Positions 16,855-25,629 of a stretch of 64,000 nucleotides of DNA are shown here, in pieces. Under the pieces are notes generated by a model, which made no database searches, was not told the DNA's origin, and worked only from the letters and a program-made list of their open reading frames with translations. Positions within the stretch are counted from its first letter, which is position 1; every line of letters starts with the position of its first letter. The translations under genes were made by a program, and so were the position numbers. The stretch spans positions 4,650,001 to 4,714,000 of the forward strand of contig NZ_LT607752.1 in NCBI RefSeq assembly GCF_900090265.1. The letters are read 5' to 3'. This DNA comes from Micromonospora rifamycinica (GTDB taxonomy: Bacteria; Actinomycetota; Actinomycetes; Mycobacteriales; Micromonosporaceae).

Positions 16855-18129
16855 TCAGCCGCCGCCCCCGCCACCGGGCGGTCCGACCGGGCCGCCGGTG
16901 ACGGCCGCGGCCTCCCGCAGGCAGATGTCCAGCACGGGTACGCCGTCGCTGTTGGCGAGGACGACGCCGACCCACCCGGTGTCGGGGTAGATGCTCCAGT
17001 TCGCGCCGACGCCACCGGCCCCGCCGCCCCGGCCGATCACCCACTGACCGTTGACGATGCTCACCGGCATCGTGTAGCCCTCGTAGGCCGTGGGCTCCGG
17101 GCCGGGGAGCTTGGCCCCGGCGAACAGATCGGCGTAGGGCCGGTCGAGCACCGTGCCGTCGCGCAGTGCCTCGGCGAACCGGACGAGGTCCGGCGCGGTG
17201 GCGAAACCGTCGCCCGAGGCGTACCCGATGAAGCCCCGGCCCGGGTTGCGGCCCAGGATGTTCGGATCCAGGCTGCCCTCGTCCAGGTTGCGGACGGCGT
17301 CCACCAGGCTACCGTCGGCCTGCCGCAGGTACGGGTGCGCGATGTGCTCGTCGGTGAGCCACTGGTCCCGCGAGTAGTACGCCGAGCCGGTCATCCCGCA
17401 GCGCCCGAAGACATGCTCGTGCACGTAGTCCCAGAACGTCATGCCGGACACCGCCTCCACGACCTGCGCGGCCATGGCCAGGCCCACGCCGCCGCCGGGA
17501 AGGTGGCCGTTGGACCCGGTGCCGGGCACGCCCGCCAGCGTCGCCTGCCGCACCCACTGCTCGTGGTACCCGCGCACCTCCTCCCGGCTGTGGAAGACGC
17601 GCTGCCAGTCCGGCATCGGGGCGTCCAGCCCGGAGGTGCTGGTGAGCAGGTGGTGGAGGGTCACCTGCTCGGCGATCGGCCCGGCGAGCCCGGTCAGGTG
17701 GGCGCCCACCGGGTCGGACAGCGTCACCCGCCCCTGCTGCACCAACCGCAGGACCGCCACCGACAGGAAGGGCTGGCTGCCCGAGGAGAGGTTGAACGCG
17801 GTGCCCTCGTGGTTGCGGATCCGCCGCTCCCGGTCGGCCATGCCGTAGCTGCGCGACAGCACCGTCCGGCCCCGGTGGGACAGCAGCACCACGCCGGAGA
17901 ACCTGCCCTCGGCGGCCAACCGCGCCACGTACCGGTCGTAGGCCCCGCCGGGTCGGGTGTCCGGCGGGATGCGGTCGCGTCCGGCCGGGCCGGGGCGGGC
18001 CGGGGCGGCGTGGCCGGTCCCGGCACCCACCAACGGCCCGCCCGCCGCCGCGACCATCCCGGCGGCGGCCATCCCGCCCCAGGTGACGAGCCGTCGCCGG
18101 TCGATACCCCGTGCGTCGTCCTGGTTCAT
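16855..18129 (-). CDS. Tat-exported beta-lactamase/PBP-fold protein lacking key catalytic residues
   Basis: A 424-aa member of the serine beta-lactamase-like fold (class C, Pfam Beta-lactamase). The ATG at 18129 has GAGGAG upstream. Residues 8-42 form a Tat signal (DRRRLVTWGGMAAAG). The scaffold is clear (RFSGVVLLSHRG, LHHLLTSTSGLDAP, VGVVLANSDG). The active-site motifs are altered. SxxK reads S116-G-S-Q119, so the catalytic lysine is Gln. The YxN position falls in a Gly-rich run (LPGGGVGLAMA), and the final HxG/KTG region reads GRGGGAGGVG. It is therefore probably a binding protein or an enzyme of changed chemistry. It ends with a Gly run and runs divergently from the alpha/beta hydrolase gene. 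Confidence 0.85.
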   Translation of the reverse strand: MNQDDARGIDRRRLVTWGGMAAAGMVAAAGGPLVGAGTGHAAPARPGPAGRDRIPPDTRPGGAYDRYVARLAAEGRFSGVVLLSHRGRTVLSRSYGMADRERRIRNHEGTAFNLSSGSQPFLSVAVLRLVQQGRVTLSDPVGAHLTGLAGPIAEQVTLHHLLTSTSGLDAPMPDWQRVFHSREEVRGYHEQWVRQATLAGVPGTGSNGHLPGGGVGLAMAAQVVEAVSGMTFWDYVHEHVFGRCGMTGSAYYSRDQWLTDEHIAHPYLRQADGSLVDAVRNLDEGSLDPNILGRNPGRGFIGYASGDGFATAPDLVRFAEALRDGTVLDRPYADLFAGAKLPGPEPTAYEGYTMPVSIVNGQWVIGRGGGAGGVGANWSIYPDTGWVGVVLANSDGVPVLDICLREAAAVTGGPVGPPGGGGGG

Positions 18130-18398
18130 GGTCACGCTCCTCGTCCGGTCGACGGGGCGTGCGCTGACAGCGTTGCGCTCTGCTCCATGTCTGCATTCAA
18201 GACACGGGGACGTTGCGCGGGCGTATGGAAATTCCCGTGGCGGAGCACGGCCGCCGGTGCTAGCTTCCTGATGCCGTGCGAGAGACCGAGGAGGTGGTAC
18301 CCGTGAACGTTTCGACATGGGTGCTCCCCTGCGGGGTCACGGTCGGGCGATAGATCGTCCGGGAGCGCCGCCCACGTGCACTCCCGAAGGGCACCACC

Positions 18399-19139
18399 AT
18401 GCGATTCACCAGCGAGCAGCGCCTCGAAGACGGCGTCCTCGAACGCGAGTTCACCCTCGATGGGATTCCCGGCATCCTGTGGACGCCCGCGTCGGCCTCC
18501 GCGGCCGTGCCGGTCCCGCTGATCATGCTCGGCCACCCCCCGCTCGGGCTGCCCACGATGTACCCCCGGCTGGCGGCCCGGGCCCGGCAGGCCGCGGCGG
18601 AGGGCTTCGCCGCCGCCGCCGTCGAACTGCCCGGCAGTGGTGCCAGGCCCCGGTGGGCCGCTGCCGAGCAGGCCCGCGCCGACCTGCGCCGGGCCAGGGA
18701 GGCGGGCGGACCGGTCAGCGACGGGATCGTCGACGCCCTCGTCCTTCCCCTCGTCGACCGGGCGGTTCCGGAGACGCGGACCGCCCTGGACGCCCTCCTG
18801 GCGCTACCCGAGATCGGCGGCCCGGTCGGGTACTCGGGGGGAGTGATCTCCGTCGGCATCCGGCTCGCGGTGGTCGAGCCGCGCATCGTGGCCGCCGGCC
18901 TCTTCGCCGGGAGCCTCGTGCCCCGCGTGATGGTCGAGGAGGCCCGACGGGTCACCATTCCGCTGCACGTCCTGCTCCAGTGGGACGACGAGGGCAATGA
19001 CCGGCAGGCGGCCCTGGACCTGTTCGACGCCTTCGGCTCGGCAGAGAAGACGCTGTCCGCCAACATGGGCGGACACACCGGTGTTCCGTCGTTCGCCGGG
19101 CAGGACGCGGTCGGGTTCTTCGCCCGGCATCTGCGCTAG
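18399..19139 (+). CDS. Alpha/beta hydrolase, dienelactone-hydrolase-like
   Basis: A 246-aa cytoplasmic hydrolase. The nucleophile elbow is GYSGGVIS (Ser about 149), the acid probably Asp in QWDDEGND and the base His in NMGGHTGVP, in the usual order. LIMLGHPPLGLPTMYPRLA early in the sequence forms the oxyanion region. Such proteins cleave esters or act as peptidases; the substrate cannot be read from sequence. The ATG follows GAAGGG at normal spacing. It is divergent from the beta-lactamase-fold gene and is followed by a hairpin terminator before a convergent methyltransferase gene. Confidence 0.85.
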   Translation: MRFTSEQRLEDGVLEREFTLDGIPGILWTPASASAAVPVPLIMLGHPPLGLPTMYPRLAARARQAAAEGFAAAAVELPGSGARPRWAAAEQARADLRRAREAGGPVSDGIVDALVLPLVDRAVPETRTALDALLALPEIGGPVGYSGGVISVGIRLAVVEPRIVAAGLFAGSLVPRVMVEEARRVTIPLHVLLQWDDEGNDRQAALDLFDAFGSAEKTLSANMGGHTGVPSFAGQDAVGFFARHLR

Positions 19140-19163
19140 CTAGCTCCGGGTCGAAGCCCGTAC

Positions 19164-19198
19164 TGGGTGCCCGAGCCGATCCGCCGGCCGGGCACCCA
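19164..19198. terminator. Hairpin between convergent hydrolase and methyltransferase genes
   Basis: TGGGTGCCCG (19164-19173) pairs exactly with CGGGCACCCA (19189-19198) across a 15-nt loop, in the gap between two convergent genes. Confidence 0.7.
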
Positions 19199-19345
19199 CG
19201 CCGGGCTGCACCACGGCCGGACGTTGCGCCCCACAGCCCCGTCACGGCCCCGCGTCGCGTTCCGTGGCGCTGCACCGGGCGCTGGAGAAGCGCCCGATCC
19301 CGGCCCGGCGACCCGGCGGCGACCTGTCCGATCTGACCTGCGCGA

Positions 19346-19990
19346 TCAGCGGCCCGTCCAGCAGCTGAGCTCCATGCCGTCCTCGACCGGGAAGTCGACG
19401 CTGACGTAGCCGTTGTCCGGGTCGCGGACGTAAGCCACGTAGTCGCTCATCGAATCGAACGTCGAGTCGTCGCCGACGACCAGGGCGCCCGGGGCGAGCC
19501 GGTCCTCGATCCGGCGCAGGACGGGCAGGCACAGCTCCTTCCAGCCGTCGAGCAGCGCCAGACCGATCGGGCCGCCGACCGTGCCGAGGGTGGTCAGCGC
19601 GTCGCCCTCCAGCACGGTCACGAGGTCGCTGAGTCCGGCCGCCTCGATGGTGGCGCGGGCCGCCTTGACCTTGGTCGCGCTGAGTTCGGTCGTCGTGACG
19701 TGCCCGACCCCGTTGTCGCGTACGGCTGCGGCGAGGTAGAGCGTCGAGATCCCGTACGAGGTGCCGAACTCGACCACCGTCTGCGGTCGGGCCGCGCGGA
19801 CCAGGGCGTAGAGCAGGTCGCCGCCGCGCGCCGAGATCGGCATGTAGACGTCTTCGAGCAGGTCGGCACGTTCCTGGGAGGTGGTGGTGGGCGCGGTCCG
19901 GCACGGTGAGCGCTCGTCGTCCCGCTCGGCCTCGGTGAACAGCCGGGTGATCAGGTCGCGGACAGCGGGGTCGTACAGTGTCGTCGTCAT
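19346..19990 (-). CDS. O-methyltransferase-like class I SAM methyltransferase
   Basis: A 214-aa methyltransferase starting MTTTLYDPAVRDLITRL. The SAM-binding core is visible as TVVEFGTSYGISTLYLAAAV, then VTTTELSATKVKAARATI, then VTVLEGDALTTL and IGLALLDGWKE. ALVVGDDSTFDSM follows. This layout matches the catechol/caffeoyl-CoA O-methyltransferase type (Methyltransf_24). It is divergent from a TetR gene. The 24-bp palindrome lies nine bases upstream of its start codon, so the TetR protein almost certainly controls it. The combination suggests methylation of a small aromatic or drug-like molecule that also acts as the inducer, which is inference. Confidence 0.9.
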   Translation of the reverse strand: MTTTLYDPAVRDLITRLFTEAERDDERSPCRTAPTTTSQERADLLEDVYMPISARGGDLLYALVRAARPQTVVEFGTSYGISTLYLAAAVRDNGVGHVTTTELSATKVKAARATIEAAGLSDLVTVLEGDALTTLGTVGGPIGLALLDGWKELCLPVLRRIEDRLAPGALVVGDDSTFDSMSDYVAYVRDPDNGYVSVDFPVEDGMELSCWTGR

Positions 19991-19999
19991 GAGCACTAG

Positions 20000-20023
20000 A
20001 CTAGACGCAACGTTGCGTCTAGT
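20000..20023. promoter_or_regulatory. Perfect 24-bp palindrome, probable TetR operator
   Basis: ACTAGACGCAAC (20000-20011) is followed directly by its exact reverse complement GTTGCGTCTAGT (20012-20023). It sits between the divergent methyltransferase and TetR genes, nine bases from the methyltransferase start codon. Size, symmetry and position are those of a TetR-family operator, so binding would repress the methyltransferase and probably the regulator itself. Confidence 0.85.
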
Positions 20024-20099
20024 AAAGCGGCGGACCTTGTAACGTCTCGGGGGACGTGGACCCCGCACGGGAAGACGCCTCAGGGGGAAGGAGCGCCCG

Positions 20100-20672
20100 A
20101 TGCATCGCGGCAACCGGCACGGCCGCAGCGAGGCGGCCCGCGAGGCCGTGCTCCAGGCGGCGGACGACCTCGTCGCCGAAACCGGCTATGCCAAGGTCAC
20201 CATCGAGGGCATCGCGGCCCGGGCCGGCGTCGCCAAGCAGACGATCTACCGGTGGTGGCGCTCCAAGACCGACATCCTGGTCGACGCGTTCGTCGCCGAC
20301 AGCGCCCAGGAGCTCACCCTGCCCGACACCGGCGCCCTCCGCACCGACCTGCGGGCGCACCTCGACGAGCTGGTCCGGTTCCTCGAGGTGTCCGACTCGG
20401 GCGCGGTGTTCCGGGCGCTGGCCGGTCAGGCCCAGCACGACCCGGAGCTGGCCGCCCGGCTGCGCGCGGAGGTGCTGCCACGGCTGCGCGCCCGCGACCG
20501 GGTGCCGTTCGACCGGGCGGTGGCACGGGGCGAGCTGCCCGCCGAGGTCGACGTCGACCTCCTCGTCGACCAGACGGTCGGGCCGATCCACTTCCGGGTC
20601 CTCGTGACGGGTGAGCCGGTGACACCCGCGCTACTGGACGCCCTGGTCACCAGGGCGGACCAGGGGCGGTAG
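20100..20672 (+). CDS. TetR/AcrR-family transcriptional repressor
   Basis: A 190-aa repressor. The N-terminal domain has the typical TetR helix-turn-helix (KVTIEGIAARAGVAKQTIYRWWRSKTDILVDAF, residues about 34-66). The C-terminal ligand-binding domain is helical and ends LDALVTRADQGR. The ATG at 20100 has AAGGAG eight bases upstream. It is divergent from an O-methyltransferase-like gene across a perfect palindrome and so probably represses that gene until a ligand is bound. The ligand is unknown. Confidence 0.95.
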   Translation: MHRGNRHGRSEAAREAVLQAADDLVAETGYAKVTIEGIAARAGVAKQTIYRWWRSKTDILVDAFVADSAQELTLPDTGALRTDLRAHLDELVRFLEVSDSGAVFRALAGQAQHDPELAARLRAEVLPRLRARDRVPFDRAVARGELPAEVDVDLLVDQTVGPIHFRVLVTGEPVTPALLDALVTRADQGR

Positions 20673-20717
20673 GCGCCCGGGCCGGGGGAGGGATCGCGGC
20701 GGAAAGGGCGCGGCCAC

Positions 20718-20744
20718 CGCCCGACAACGATGGGTTGCCGGGCG
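20718..20744. terminator. Hairpin between convergent TetR and secreted-protein genes
   Basis: CGCCCGACAAC and GTTGCCGGGCG pair with one mismatch across a five-nt loop in the gap between two convergent genes. Confidence 0.55.
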
Positions 20745-20767
20745 ATGACCGCGGGACGGGTGCGGGA

Positions 20768-21745
20768 TCAGGCGGCGATGGCCTGCAGGTAGGCGGTCCC
20801 CCCACAGGAGAGCGTGCTGAGGTTCTTGAACGACATCGTGATCTGGCGCTGGGAGGATCCGTCAGCGTTGATGCGCTGGGCGTAGACCACGCGCGTGACC
20901 TCGAACTGGCAGTAGGTGGGGAAGCTGCCCTGGGGCGACGGGCCGATCACGTAGGCCGAGGTGACGGGATTCGCGTTGTTCCAGGTCGTGGACCAGGTGC
21001 CGCCGGCACCCACGGTCGCCATCGCGAACTGCGAACCGATGGTGGTCGAGCCGAGCCGGACGTCGGCCTGGCAGGTGACGGCCCCGACGTTCTTGACCTC
21101 CACCCAGATCTGCCGGAGCGAACTGCCCGGCTGCACGGTCCAGATGCGGGTCACCTGGAACTGGCAGGCCGTCGAGCTCGTGGCGCCGTTCGGGTTGAGA
21201 CCGGCCACCCAGATGGTGTTCCAGGGGACGTTCCAGAGGTAGGTCTGGGTGCCCCCCGGGCTGACACCACCGGTCGAGACGAGGGACGTGCTGGTCACCG
21301 CCGCCAGTTGCACGGTCGCACCACAGGCGATCGAGCCGACGTTCTTGAGGGTGAAGTGGAACTGCCGCTCCCCACTGGACAGCTGGACGTACTTGCTGCT
21401 GATCGTCTCGAACTGGCAGGTGGCCGAGGTGGTGGCGCCGGCCGGGTTGTAGCCGACCACGTAGGCGGCGTCGGCCGGGGCGTTCGTCCAGGTCCAGCCC
21501 TGTGTGCCGCCGACCGGGACGGTGCCGGTGAACCACGTCGCGGCGGTGCCGATCCCGCCCTTCGCGGCGGCGCCCAGCCCGTTCGACGCCGCTGCGGCGG
21601 CCCGTGCGTCGCGCTGCGACTGCTGCGACGCCTGCGGCGGCTGTGTCTGCTGCGACGACTCGCGGGCCTGCGCGACCCCGGCCGACGCGACGACCATGCC
21701 GAGCGTCGTCACCGCGAGGAGAGCCGCGCGGATTCTTCGTCTCAT
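20768..21745 (-). CDS. Secreted protein with three homologous beta modules
   Basis: A 325-aa exported protein of no family I recognise. The ATG at 21745 has AAGGAG upstream. Residues 1-28 are a signal peptide ending AQA, followed by a Gln/Ala-rich linker. Three modules of about 83-90 residues follow (roughly 66-150, 151-235, 236-325). Each has a GGT..W.W opening, an AYVVGYNPAGA-like or WVAGLNPNGA-like segment, CQFE/CQFQ, an RQ..... KNVG or KNLS segment and a second Cys near the end. Every module therefore has one conserved Cys pair, probably a disulfide in an Ig-like fold. It is divergent from the AfsR/SARP gene. Lack of an anchor suggests free secretion. Confidence 0.85.
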   Translation of the reverse strand: MRRRIRAALLAVTTLGMVVASAGVAQARESSQQTQPPQASQQSQRDARAAAAASNGLGAAAKGGIGTAATWFTGTVPVGGTQGWTWTNAPADAAYVVGYNPAGATTSATCQFETISSKYVQLSSGERQFHFTLKNVGSIACGATVQLAAVTSTSLVSTGGVSPGGTQTYLWNVPWNTIWVAGLNPNGATSSTACQFQVTRIWTVQPGSSLRQIWVEVKNVGAVTCQADVRLGSTTIGSQFAMATVGAGGTWSTTWNNANPVTSAYVIGPSPQGSFPTYCQFEVTRVVYAQRINADGSSQRQITMSFKNLSTLSCGGTAYLQAIAA

Positions 21746-21887
21746 GAAAGCTCCTTCACCCCAGGTTCCGGGCGGTCCGCCCGGCTCCATCAGGCTGCGC
21801 GGCCCGGCTTGCCATCGGCTAGCCATCCGATAGCCGCCCTGGCCGCGACGCATAGAATCAGCGTCGATACGTCGATGTGGGGGCTCG

Positions 21888-24800
21888 ATGGCATGGCGCT
21901 TGCTCGGCCCGGTCGAGGCCGTGGTGCGGGGCGAGCGAGTACCGCTGGGGCGGCCCCAGCAACGCGCCGTGCTGGCATATCTGTTGCTCAATGCCAACGT
22001 GGTGGTGTCGGCGGAGCAGCTGGCCGAAGCGCTGTGGGGCGGAGCCCTCCCCACCCGCGCCCGGGCACAGGTCCAGGTCTGCGTCTCCCGGTTGCGGCGA
22101 CTGACCCGGGCGGCCGGCATGCCCGAGACGATCCATTCGGATTCCGGGGGATACCGCCTGGAGCTGGCCGGCGACGACCTGGACGTGGTGGCCTTCTCCG
22201 GGCTGGCCGAAGCCGCCCGTCGGCACGCCGGCTCCGGCGAGCACGAGCGGGCCACGATCCTGTTACGACAGGCGCTGGCGTTGTGGCGTGGCCCGGCGCT
22301 CGCGGGCGCCTCCGGCGCCTTCGTCCCGGGGGCCGCCGCCGGCCTGCACGACAAGCGACTCGCCGCGGCCGAGGACCTGTTCGACGCCGAGTTCGCGCTC
22401 GGTCGGCACGCCGCCGCAGTGGCGCCGCTGCGCGAGTTGGTCACCGGCAACCCGTGGCACGAAGGACTCGCCGCGCGGCTGATGACGGCGCTGGCCGGCT
22501 CGGGGCACCAGGCCGAGGCGCTGCGGGTGTTCGAGCGGATCCGCCGCCTCCTCGCCGACGAGCTGGGCATCGAGCCGGGAGCCCGGCTCGCGGAGGCCCA
22601 CCTGCGGGTGTTGCGGCAGCAGCTTCCGCCGAGCCGGCCCGCGCCACCGACCCGGGATCCCGGAACCGGTCCGCGGCCCGCCCAGCTGCCCGCCGGGCTG
22701 TCCACCTTCACCGGCCGTGGCGACGCCCTCGCCGCGCTGGACACGATGCTGAGCCGGGCCCGGGAAGGCGGTGCCCTGGCGGTCGTCGCGATCATCGGAA
22801 CGGCCGGGGTGGGCAAGACGGCGCTGGCGATCCGGTGGGCACACCGGGTACGGCCGCTCTTCGACGACGGGCAGCTCTTCCTGGACCTGCGTGGCTACTC
22901 GCCCGGAGCGGCGACAGCGCCGTCGGACGCGTTGTCCCGCTGCCTTCGCGCGCTCGGTGTGCCGCCCACCCAGGTGCCGGACGACATCGACGAGGCGACG
23001 GACCTCTACCGCAGCGTGCTCGCCGACCGGCGGATGCTGATCCTGCTCGACAACGCCCGTGACACCGCGCACGTCCGGCCGCTGTTGCCCGGGGGCGCCG
23101 GCTGCCTGGTGATCGTGACCAGCCGTGACAGCCTGGGTGGGCTGGCCGCCCGGCACGACGCGCAGCGGCTGTCGTTGGACGTGCTCGCGCCGCAGGAGGC
23201 CACCGAGCTGTTGACCCGCGTCATCGGCGCGGAGCGGGTCGCCGAACAGCGGGACGCTCTCGCCGAACTGGCCCACGACTGCGCCCACCTGCCGCTGGCC
23301 CTGCGTATCGCCGCGGCGGACCTGCACGGCCGCCCCGACGAGCAGGTCAGCGGGTACCTGGCGCGGCTCCGGGCGGGCGACCCGCTGACCGTGCTGACCG
23401 TCCGGGACGACGACCAGATCGCGGTACGTTCGGCGTTCGCCGCCTCGTATCAGACGCTGCCACCGCGACTCCAGCGGCTGTTCCGGCTGTTCGGCCTGGT
23501 GCCCGGCTGCGACGTGACAGCGGAGTCGGCCGCCGCGATGCTGCGGTGCGGAGCCGACGAGGCGGCGGACCTGCTCTCCCGCATCGCCGACGCGCACCTG
23601 GCACAGGAGCGGACACCGGGTCATTTCGGCACCCACGACCTGCTCGGCCGGTACGTGACCGAGCTGGCAGAGATCGAGGACAACCGGGAGAGCCTGGGCG
23701 ACCTGCTGTCCTGGTACCTCTTCAGCGTGTACGCCGCCGCCGACCGGCTGTGTCCACAGGTGTTGCGCGTGCCCACACCGCTACCCGCGCCCGCCGCTCC
23801 ACCGATGCGGTTCGCCACCCACGTCGACGCGCTGGCCTGGCTCGACGCGCACCGGCACAACCTCGTCGCCGTGACCCGCCACGCGGCGCACCAGGAACTG
23901 CACACCCTCGCCTGGTCGCTGGCGGACGCGCTGCGCGGATACCTGTGGCTGGGCATGCACACCACGGAATGGTCAGCGGTCGCGAGGATCGGTCTCGCCG
24001 CGGCCCGGGCCGACCGGCACGAGCAGGCCGAGGCGGCGGCCCGGCTGAGCCTCGCCGCCCTGCACTGGCGGCTGGAACGGTTCCCCGAGGCGATCGACGA
24101 CTATCAGCTGGCGCTGCTCTGCGCGAAGCGCTCGGAATGGCGCGACGGCGAGGCGGCCGCGCTGGGCAACCTGGGTCCGGTCTTTCGGATGACCGGCCAG
24201 CCGGGTGAAGCTCTGCGGGTGATGGAGCAGGCGCTGGAGTTCAACCGGCGCAACGGCCGGATCCCGGGCGTCGCCGTCAACCACAACAATCTCGGACTGG
24301 TCTGCGCCGACCTCGGACGGCTCCGCGAAGCCGTCGACCATCACCACGCGGCGCTCACCCTGGCCCACCAGGGCGGGGCACCCTCCAGCCGGGCACTCAT
24401 CCTGAGCAACCTGGGCGTCGTCCTCCACCTGCTCGGCCGGTCCGACGATGCGTTGCAGACGTTGACCGAGGCACTGGAACTGCATGAGCAGATGGGCAGC
24501 CGGGGCCGTGCGACGACGCTGTGCGCGCTGGCCCGGGTCCACGGCGACCGGGGCGACCATCCGCGGGCGGCCAGCCTCGCCCGGCAGGCGCTGGACATGG
24601 CGCGCGCGCCGGCCGAGCCCCGGGTCGAAGCGCTCGCTCTGCACATCCTGGGGATCGCCGAAGGGAGAACCGGCACACTGTTGAGTGCCCTGAGAACGGC
24701 GCGCACCACCGCGGACCGGTACATCGAGGCCGACATCACCGTCAGCCTCGCCGAAATCGACGAACCTGCGGCACCTTCCTGGTGCCATGCGGCGCTGTCC

Positions 24801-25052
24801 GTCACCCGGCAGTGCGGCTACCAGCTGCTCGAAGGCCGGGCGCTCGGCGCCCGCGCCGCAGCCGAGTACCGGGCCGGTGACCTGGCCGCCGCCCGGCGCA
24901 GCGCCCGGTTGGCGGCCCGGTCGCACGCCCTGACCGGCCACCAGCCGGGCACGGAGCGCATCGAGAAGCTGCTCGCCCTGCTCGCGTCGGAGCCCCTGCC
25001 GGGCTACCTGTCGAACCCCGTTGAGCCCAGCGCTTCCACCAGCGACGCGTAG
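21888..25052 (+). CDS. AfsR/SARP-type regulator: OmpR-like DNA-binding, BTAD, NB-ARC, TPR
   Basis: A 1054-aa cytoplasmic regulator. Residues 1-80 are the winged-helix domain (RPQQRAVLAYLLLNANVV, SRLRRLTRAAG). Residues 85-240 are the bacterial transcriptional activation domain (HEGLAARLMTALAGSGHQAEALRVFERIRRLL). An NB-ARC/AAA-type NTPase follows, with a P-loop in IGTAGVGKTALAIRW near residue 305 and MLILLDNARD as Walker B. The last 350 residues are TPRs (EALRVMEQALEFNRR, DDALQTLTEALELHEQMG). Proteins of this architecture activate secondary metabolism or stress genes after an NTP- and ligand-dependent switch. No biosynthetic cluster is visible beside it. Its 3' end overlaps the convergent kinase gene by 49 bp. 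Confidence 0.95.
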   Translation: MAWRLLGPVEAVVRGERVPLGRPQQRAVLAYLLLNANVVVSAEQLAEALWGGALPTRARAQVQVCVSRLRRLTRAAGMPETIHSDSGGYRLELAGDDLDVVAFSGLAEAARRHAGSGEHERATILLRQALALWRGPALAGASGAFVPGAAAGLHDKRLAAAEDLFDAEFALGRHAAAVAPLRELVTGNPWHEGLAARLMTALAGSGHQAEALRVFERIRRLLADELGIEPGARLAEAHLRVLRQQLPPSRPAPPTRDPGTGPRPAQLPAGLSTFTGRGDALAALDTMLSRAREGGALAVVAIIGTAGVGKTALAIRWAHRVRPLFDDGQLFLDLRGYSPGAATAPSDALSRCLRALGVPPTQVPDDIDEATDLYRSVLADRRMLILLDNARDTAHVRPLLPGGAGCLVIVTSRDSLGGLAARHDAQRLSLDVLAPQEATELLTRVIGAERVAEQRDALAELAHDCAHLPLALRIAAADLHGRPDEQVSGYLARLRAGDPLTVLTVRDDDQIAVRSAFAASYQTLPPRLQRLFRLFGLVPGCDVTAESAAAMLRCGADEAADLLSRIADAHLAQERTPGHFGTHDLLGRYVTELAEIEDNRESLGDLLSWYLFSVYAAADRLCPQVLRVPTPLPAPAAPPMRFATHVDALAWLDAHRHNLVAVTRHAAHQELHTLAWSLADALRGYLWLGMHTTEWSAVARIGLAAARADRHEQAEAAARLSLAALHWRLERFPEAIDDYQLALLCAKRSEWRDGEAAALGNLGPVFRMTGQPGEALRVMEQALEFNRRNGRIPGVAVNHNNLGLVCADLGRLREAVDHHHAALTLAHQGGAPSSRALILSNLGVVLHLLGRSDDALQTLTEALELHEQMGSRGRATTLCALARVHGDRGDHPRAASLARQALDMARAPAEPRVEALALHILGIAEGRTGTLLSALRTARTTADRYIEADITVSLAEIDEPAAPSWCHAALSVTRQCGYQLLEGRALGARAAAEYRAGDLAAARRSARLAARSHALTGHQPGTERIEKLLALLASEPLPGYLSNPVEPSASTSDA

Positions 25053-25570
25053 GTGGCCTGCACCTCGTCCACCACGCTGGGCACCAGCACCGCTCCCGGG
25101 CGCAGGCGGACGACCTCCATCAGGTCGTCGTACATGATGCCGAGCACGGTCGACCCGCCGGCTCGCTCGACGAGCCGGTGGTGGTGGCGGATCCACGCGT
25201 CGTCGCTGTCGCGGGCGCGGCGGTGGAACCGCTCGATCGTCGTCTCCCGTTCGTCGGCCAGGACGATCTCGTGGAAGCCCGCCCCGTGCTCGCGCGCGAT
25301 CCTCTCGAGACCGTCGATCTCGTCGCTCGTCGCGAGGTACTGCGGCAGGACGACGTCGTGTCCGCCGGCCAGGTGGACCGCCGCCATCCCCCGCACCAGG
25401 GACCACACGGCCGGCCAGGTGTCGGTCTGTTCGTCCCGCCAGCCGCCGACGAGGTGGTGGATGGTGTCGACGTCGAGGTTCAGGGCGCCGGGGTGGCGGT
25501 CGGCGTAGAGCGCCGAGAGGGTGGACTTGCCGATGCCCGGCGGGCCGTTCAGGTGGATCAGTCGCGTCAT
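25004..25570 (-). CDS. Small P-loop kinase (AAA/zeta-toxin-like)
   Basis: A 188-aa P-loop protein with Walker A GPPGIGKST at residues 8-16, close to the N-terminus as in nucleotide or small-molecule kinases. LNLDVDTIHHLVGGW follows, then GHDVVLPQYLAT and a lid-like region VLADERETTIERFHRRARD. These features fit phosphotransferases of the zeta-toxin/chloramphenicol-phosphotransferase group. Substrate unknown. Two starts are plausible: ATG 25570 after GAGG, chosen because it puts the P-loop near the N-terminus, and ATG 25633 after AGGAG, which overlaps the esterase stop as ATGA. Either way it is co-transcribed with the upstream esterase-like gene. Its 3' end overlaps the convergent SARP gene. 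Confidence 0.85.
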   Translation of the reverse strand: MTRLIHLNGPPGIGKSTLSALYADRHPGALNLDVDTIHHLVGGWRDEQTDTWPAVWSLVRGMAAVHLAGGHDVVLPQYLATSDEIDGLERIAREHGAGFHEIVLADERETTIERFHRRARDSDDAWIRHHHRLVERAGGSTVLGIMYDDLMEVVRLRPGAVLVPSVVDEVQATYASLVEALGSTGFDR

Positions 25571-25629
25571 TCTCACCTCGATGCGGTGGAGTCGGTAGAA
25601 GGCCGGCGGGCCGGTCGCACCTGCTCCGG

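Noticed and set aside
21888..25052. SARP-type regulator as the marker of an antibiotic gene cluster
   Set aside because: No polyketide, peptide-synthetase or tailoring genes lie around it; large AfsR-type proteins are common outside clusters.
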